In this document: piece after piece, positions 19,874-23,037 of the stretch | Layout of the letters: every line of letters begins with the position of its first letter | How positions within the stretch are numbered: the stretch's first letter is position 1 | Virus record (IMG/VR): IMGVR_UViG_3300037137_000573 | Coordinates: 1-23,037 of that record | Source: a virus | Reading direction: 5' to 3' (one strand) | Length of the DNA: 23,037 nucleotides | Notes under the pieces: generated by a model | Databases searched by the model: none | What the model was told of the DNA's origin: nothing | Seen by the model: the letters and a program-made list of their open reading frames with translations, nothing else | Made by a program: the position numbers and the translations under genes

Positions 19874-20247
19874 TCCCGTCGTTCCCCGAGATGAATGTCC
19901 GAACGTACCGACTCGAACGGAGAGCTTATCGGCTCCGATTGAAGCGGAGCCACGATCCGGACCATCTAGGGTTCGTTGCACAACGTTGGGCCAACCGCGC
20001 AGGGCGCCGACGCGGGTACGCGGTGGGTAAGATCTTCTGGGACATTGACTGGCCGGACAGATCAGTAACGTGGCCAGTAACGTGGCGTTGGTTGTGCGTG
20101 TACTTCTCGACAGTCGAGGTCGAAGAACAGGACTACGAGCAGGTCGACGAGATCTTGAAGCGGGAATGCTGGAAGGGTCCGACGATTAGTATCGCCCGAT
20201 TGGTCCCGATAAGAATCGAGGAATACCGTGAACATCCAGGACATTGA
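19870..20247 (+). CDS. Hypothetical protein with tandem duplication
   Basis: This 125-residue protein probably starts at GTG 19870 (GTGA overlap); ATG 19891 is an alternative. It is basic at the N-terminus (YRLERRAYRLRLKRSHDPDH) and has several Trp residues (FWDIDWPDRSVTWPVTWRWL), then strands and an acidic helix (EVEEQDYEQVDEILKRECWK). The VTWP-VTWR pair comes from a perfect 12-base tandem repeat. It overlaps the next gene by 20 bases. Function not recognised. Confidence 0.55.
   Translation: MIPSFPEMNVRTYRLERRAYRLRLKRSHDPDHLGFVAQRWANRAGRRRGYAVGKIFWDIDWPDRSVTWPVTWRWLCVYFSTVEVEEQDYEQVDEILKRECWKGPTISIARLVPIRIEEYREHPGH
20063..20086 (+). repeat. Perfect 12-bp tandem duplication
   Basis: CAGTAACGTGGC occurs twice back to back within the 19870-20247 gene, adding four residues without shifting frame. 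It is consistent with a recent slippage duplication. Confidence 0.9.
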
Positions 20248-20473
20248 CGCTAAGGTGCAACGCATCCGAGAAACCGTGGAGAAAGGCGACTGGCACCGTG
20301 CCCGCATGCTAGAAGATCACCTGTACTGGGACGTACTCGGGGCTATTGCGGACGACGAGGTTATTGATCCGGGCCGAGCAGCTACCGCAGCTCTCATAGC
20401 AGCCGAAATCATGATTGATATGCCCATGAGCATCGAAAGCCGTTGTTGCCGAAGCCCGCAGGAGCCCGAATGA
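20228..20473 (+). CDS. Small hypothetical protein
   Basis: This 81-residue protein starts at GTG 20228 with GAGGAA suitably upstream, overlapping the previous gene. It is helical (IDAKVQRIRETVEKGDWHRA, AATAALIAAEIMID) and ends with CCRSPQEPE, in an ATGA overlap with the phosphoesterase gene. It is coupled to the DNA repair pair downstream, but no motif suggests a function. Confidence 0.6.
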   Translation: MNIQDIDAKVQRIRETVEKGDWHRARMLEDHLYWDVLGAIADDEVIDPGRAATAALIAAEIMIDMPMSIESRCCRSPQEPE

Positions 20474-20925
20474 ACGCTGACGTACTACTCTTCGTCGTCC
20501 AGAAACACGCCGCTCGACAGCTCCATTACGACTTCCGTCTAGAGGTGAACGGCGTCCTTAAGTCTTGGGCCGTGCCCAAGGGACCCTCCCTTAACCTCGG
20601 GGAGGCACGCTTGGCCATTCAGGTCGAAGATCATCCTCTAGACTATGCCTCCTTCGAGGGAGTCATCCCCGAGGGAAGCTACGGTGCCGGCCGAGTCATC
20701 GTCTGGGATACCGGTACTTACTCTCTTGACGAGGGCCGCACGGATGAGGGCAAGCTCTCTTTGACCCTGTACGGCCACAAGCTTAAAGGTTCCTGGACAC
20801 TGGTACATTCAAATCGCCGTCCCACACACTGGCTCCTGACTCGTCGCAGCGGCGACGAGGAGTCGGTCGACGAGCGCTCCGTCCTTTCAGGACTGACCCT
20901 CGACGATCTGAAGGAGAGACCCTAA
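20470..20925 (+). CDS. Stand-alone LigD-type 3'-phosphoesterase
   Basis: This 151-residue protein starts at ATG 20470 (ATGA overlap). It is a clear match to the phosphoesterase domain of bacterial LigD: FVVQKHAARQLHYDFRLEVN (8-27), VLKSWAVPKGPSLN (29-42), EDHPLDYASFEGVIPEGSYG (53-72) and GRVIVWDTGTY. The catalytic residues known from Pseudomonas LigD (H42, H48, D50, R52, H84, Y88) align with H13, H19, D21, R23, H55 and Y59 at identical spacing. The enzyme removes 3'-phosphates and 3'-terminal ribonucleotides so ends can be extended and sealed. No ligase or polymerase domain is attached and no Ku gene is in view. It abuts the EndoIII-like gene (TAATG). Confidence 0.93.
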   Translation: MNADVLLFVVQKHAARQLHYDFRLEVNGVLKSWAVPKGPSLNLGEARLAIQVEDHPLDYASFEGVIPEGSYGAGRVIVWDTGTYSLDEGRTDEGKLSLTLYGHKLKGSWTLVHSNRRPTHWLLTRRSGDEESVDERSVLSGLTLDDLKERP

Positions 20926-21671
20926 TGAACCAAGCGGTTGAACTCATCCTCAAGTTCCGAGACCAACTCCGCGAAGAGGGCCGTCTAGGGATCACGCGTC
21001 ACAGCATACCTGAAGAGGCGGCAGCATTCCTGAACGAGGAACCCCTAGCATTCCTAATCGGGGTACTCTGCGACCAGGGGATACTCGCTGAAAAAGCATG
21101 GGTGATACCGTGGAAGCTCAAGGAACGCCTCGGTTACTTCTCGGCCGGGCAGCTTGCCTCGGTGAACTACGAGGACCTCACGAAGGCGATGGCAGGGCCC
21201 CCTGCACTACACCGCTTCCCGAACCGCATGTCCGAGTTCATCACAGCCGCCTGTAGGAAGGTGGTCGAGAGGTACAACAGTCTCGCGGGGAACATCTGGT
21301 TTCCCGGGAGCACCTGTGCTGAGATCCAAGCGCGCCTAGAAGACTTCTGGGGTATCGGGCAGAAAAAGGCCTCGATGGCTGTGAACATCCTAGTCCGAGA
21401 CATGGGGGTCGAAGTTACTGATTACGAGAATATCGACGTATCCTATGATGTTCATGTTCGACGAGTATTTCAGCGAACAGACTTAGCCCAGTCTGACACT
21501 GAGAAGGCGATCGTAGAGGCAGGACGATTACACAACCCCGAGTATCCTGGTGCATTAGACCTGCCCTGCTGGGTCGTTGGCCGTGAATGGTGCCGCCCGA
21601 CGACGCCGGACTGTTGGAACTGCCCATTAACCTCAGGATGCCCGCAGCTGATTGAGAAGACTTCAGAATGA
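20925..21671 (+). CDS. Endonuclease III-like DNA glycosylase/AP lyase with [4Fe-4S] motif
   Basis: This 248-residue protein starts at ATG 20925, sharing a base with the phosphoesterase stop. It has a helix-hairpin-helix FWGIGQKKASMAVNIL (141-156) with K147 at the position of the EndoIII catalytic Lys120, a YDVHVRRVF motif with D175 at the position of Asp138, and a C-terminal C223-x6-C230-x2-C233-x5-C239 cluster (CRPTTPDCWNCPLTSGC), which is exactly the EndoIII [4Fe-4S] spacing. Both Lys and Asp present imply a bifunctional glycosylase/lyase acting on damaged bases. The N-terminal 60 residues and the Lys-Asp spacing (28 against 18) diverge from E. coli Nth, so the substrate may differ. Confidence 0.88.
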   Translation: MNQAVELILKFRDQLREEGRLGITRHSIPEEAAAFLNEEPLAFLIGVLCDQGILAEKAWVIPWKLKERLGYFSAGQLASVNYEDLTKAMAGPPALHRFPNRMSEFITAACRKVVERYNSLAGNIWFPGSTCAEIQARLEDFWGIGQKKASMAVNILVRDMGVEVTDYENIDVSYDVHVRRVFQRTDLAQSDTEKAIVEAGRLHNPEYPGALDLPCWVVGREWCRPTTPDCWNCPLTSGCPQLIEKTSE

Positions 21672-22153
21672 TGGAAAGACCGCTAAAGCCAACCAGAACT
21701 CCGAGGCCTACTAAGACGCCTACTCGAACGCCAACACCGTCTCCTACACCGACATCGACGCCTAGTCCAACAGCTACACCCGCGGAGGATCCAATGGATC
21801 ATGTAGAGACGAGCTTCACTCTCCTGATGCAGGAAATGGAGGCCGTGTGCGTGCCGCCTCAGTCCGACGACGTCCTGCGCCGGACAGAGACCTGTGTCTG
21901 GGGCGCAGCGAAGAAGGAGCTGTGTCAGAACTGTCAGGAACGTGAGGCAACAGAAAACTGGACGGGCGAAGGCGGCACTCTCGCTTACGTTCACGGAATG
22001 TACGACCGCTGGTGCAGAGTGTGTGTCCTCAGGGCCCAGATCGCCCATATACGCGAGGCAAACACACGGCTCCCCGAACTGGAAGCGGAACTCGCGAACC
22101 TCCTAGGCGAGGTTGGAGTGTTACGAGCGGAGCGCAAGGAGAAGGCAACATGA
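21668..22153 (+). CDS. Pro/Thr-rich tail plus zinc-finger and coiled-coil protein
   Basis: This 161-residue protein starts at ATG 21668 overlapping the glycosylase stop. Residues 6-39 are a low-complexity T-P repeat (such as TPTRTPTPSPTPTSTPSPTA). Residues 86-119 carry a zinc-binding pattern C86-x2-C89 ... C116-x2-C119 (LCQNCQEREATENW, then WCRVC), and residues about 121-158 form a coiled coil. ATG 21794 (M43) has GGAGG six bases upstream, so a shorter form lacking the T-P tail is likely made too. The zinc region suggests nucleic acid or protein binding; function unknown. Confidence 0.7.
   Translation: MMERPLKPTRTPRPTKTPTRTPTPSPTPTSTPSPTATPAEDPMDHVETSFTLLMQEMEAVCVPPQSDDVLRRTETCVWGAAKKELCQNCQEREATENWTGEGGTLAYVHGMYDRWCRVCVLRAQIAHIREANTRLPELEAELANLLGEVGVLRAERKEKAT
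21794..22153 (+). CDS. Short form of the zinc-finger protein from internal start
   Basis: ATG 21794 is in frame with the longer gene and is preceded by GCGGAGGATCCA, the best ribosome binding site in this gene. It gives a 119-residue protein starting MDHVETSFTLLMQEME that retains the zinc cluster and coiled coil but omits the T-P-rich segment. It may be the main product, with the long form produced by coupling to the glycosylase gene. Confidence 0.5.
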   Translation: MDHVETSFTLLMQEMEAVCVPPQSDDVLRRTETCVWGAAKKELCQNCQEREATENWTGEGGTLAYVHGMYDRWCRVCVLRAQIAHIREANTRLPELEAELANLLGEVGVLRAERKEKAT

Positions 22154-22503
22154 AACAAGGCGACAATCCCGCGCCCAGGACAGTCTGCCTGGACTTCGAT
22201 GGTGTACTGGCTGACTATCACGGCTGGAAGGATAAGGACACGCTTGACCCACCCTACCCTGGGGCCAAGGAATTTGTGGAACGGGTCTTAGCGGCGGGGT
22301 ATGCGGTGGTCGTTCATACAACGCGGCATCCTATCCGAATCGAGAGTTGGCTGCACGAACATGGATTTCCTTTCATAGAGGTCCACAGCCGCAAGCCCAA
22401 GGCCCTGGTCTACATCGACGACCGCGGCTTCAGGTTCACCGGCAACTGGGATGCGGCCTTCGAGGCGATACGACAGCCAGCGCACTGGGAGAAAGAGACA
22501 TGA
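22150..22503 (+). CDS. Minimal HAD-superfamily phosphatase
   Basis: This 117-residue protein starts at ATG 22150 (ATGA overlap). It has HAD motif I CLDFDGVLAD (D15 nucleophile, D17 acid), motif II in VVVHTTRH (T57/T58), a Lys in SRKPKALVYIDDRGFRF (K82/K84) and motif IV-like D90-D91. There is no cap domain, as in PNKP-type or small-metabolite phosphatases. It could remove phosphates from nucleotides or from 3' DNA/RNA ends, fitting the neighbouring phosphoesterase and deoxyribosyltransferase-like genes. The substrate cannot be told from the sequence. Confidence 0.82.
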   Translation: MKQGDNPAPRTVCLDFDGVLADYHGWKDKDTLDPPYPGAKEFVERVLAAGYAVVVHTTRHPIRIESWLHEHGFPFIEVHSRKPKALVYIDDRGFRFTGNWDAAFEAIRQPAHWEKET

Positions 22504-22886
22504 GCAACGAGCCCTACGAGGCCTTGATGAACGCGGTCGGGCGCCTCTACGCAATGGCGCACCGTCTCAAAGAAGACCGAAAGTGGTCAGGCCAAATGCA
22601 GGGTGATGGGGGTAACGGCTCGTCCTGGATAGAAGAGGAAATCACCGCCCTCGCCCTCGACCTCGATCCGACGGGCAAGCTAGGGCACGTTCTCAACCCT
22701 CGAGTACTCAAGGTGGTGGAGCGACTGAAGGAGATACGGGAACTAGACGAGGCAGGCTTCGAGATAGGCAAGAAACTCGACGCCCTCATCGCTGACCTAG
22801 AGGATTCCAAGATACGTTTTGACCACTCCTACACAATAGGTATTGATAAGGACGGTTATCTCCGTACTGAGGAGGTAGAGCCGTGA
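22500..22886 (+). CDS. Hypothetical helical protein
   Basis: This 128-residue protein starts at ATG 22500 (ATGA overlap with the HAD gene). It is predominantly helical and charged (YEALMNAVGRLYAMAHRLKE, then EEEITALALDLDPTG, LKVVERLKEIRELDEAGFEI) with a beta-like tail (HSYTIGIDKDGYLRTEEVEP). The lengths and repeated helices suggest an oligomeric or partner-binding protein. No family recognised. Confidence 0.6.
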   Translation: MSNEPYEALMNAVGRLYAMAHRLKEDRKWSGQMQGDGGNGSSWIEEEITALALDLDPTGKLGHVLNPRVLKVVERLKEIRELDEAGFEIGKKLDALIADLEDSKIRFDHSYTIGIDKDGYLRTEEVEP

Positions 22887-23026
22887 AGGTCATCGTAGCG
22901 ATAGACACGCTCCAGCAGGGCTACCAATTGGAGGGCACTGGCGCTGCCCTGGCCGTGGGACCGCGCGGCGTATCTAGGCAACTGAGGAGGTCCTCATGGT
23001 GCGAGCCTTTCACTTTCTCAACGTAG
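22883..23026 (+). CDS. Small hypothetical ORF
   Basis: This 47-residue frame starts at GTG 22883 (GTGA overlap) with GAGGTAGAG upstream and stops at TAG 23024-23026. The N-terminus VKVIVAIDTLQQGYQLEGTG looks foldable; the C-terminus is Arg/Ser-rich and overlaps the next start in another frame. Real or not cannot be settled at the window edge. Confidence 0.45.
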   Translation: MKVIVAIDTLQQGYQLEGTGAALAVGPRGVSRQLRRSSWCEPFTFST

Positions 23027-23037
23027 ATATGACCTCT
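22996..23037 (+). CDS. Start of a further gene, truncated at the window edge
   Basis: ATG 22996 is preceded by CTGAGGAGGTCCTC, a strong ribosome binding site, and the frame is open to the window end (14 codons, MVRAFHFLNVDMTS). Too short to classify; it continues beyond the right edge. Confidence 0.5.
   Translation, partial: MVRAFHFLNVDMTS

Noticed and set aside
1-23037. tRNA genes, CRISPR arrays, integrase or attachment sites
   Set aside because: No cloverleaf-like sequence, regularly spaced repeats or recombinase motifs were seen on either strand.

Overview
The window is part of the genome of a tailed, siphovirus-like double-stranded DNA bacteriophage. The evidence is a contiguous head-and-connector gene set (terminase, portal, prohead protease, scaffold, major capsid protein, connectors, tail terminator, tail tube, tail assembly chaperone), tight ATGA-type overlaps and strong GGAGG-type ribosome binding sites. 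There is no integrase, repressor, tRNA or recognisable host gene. The host cannot be named from this sequence; the Shine-Dalgarno usage only says bacterial.

Layout. Everything left of about 16.0 kb is on the minus strand and is read leftward: a LAGLIDADG homing endonuclease (HEG2), a Cys/HTH protein, small and large terminase, portal, a papain-like cysteine protease with two membrane proteins, an unknown helical protein, a DUF3008-XkdF protease, a scaffold-like protein with nested starts, major capsid protein, several beta-rich proteins including a tail-tube-like protein, head-tail connector, head closure, gp10-like protein, tail terminator, a second homing endonuclease (HEG1), and a tail assembly chaperone. 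The chaperone runs off the left edge through a -1 frameshift site. Two strong hairpins and a candidate promoter divide this module around the protease and capsid genes.

Right of about 16.1 kb everything is on the plus strand: a dense operon of small genes starting from an extended -10 promoter that diverges from the leftward promoter. Recognisable members are a DJ-1/PfpI-like protein, a nucleoside 2-deoxyribosyltransferase-like protein, a stand-alone LigD-type 3'-phosphoesterase, an endonuclease III-like [4Fe-4S] glycosylase/lyase and a minimal HAD phosphatase. They are mixed with at least five small CxxC (probable zinc-binding) proteins and several genes I do not recognise. This looks like an early/accessory region concerned with nucleotide metabolism and DNA repair.

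Most notable: the adjacent 3'-phosphoesterase and EndoIII-like genes, which together look like a compact base-excision and 3'-end-healing cassette; a CCCAAAA frameshift site in the tail chaperone gene with a 102-codon open extension; an in-frame nested scaffold with up to three ribosome-binding-site-preceded starts; a possible protease/membrane-protein (lysis-like) cluster inside the head module, including an unlisted 35-residue membrane peptide; and two paralogous homing endonucleases bracketing the packaging/head region.
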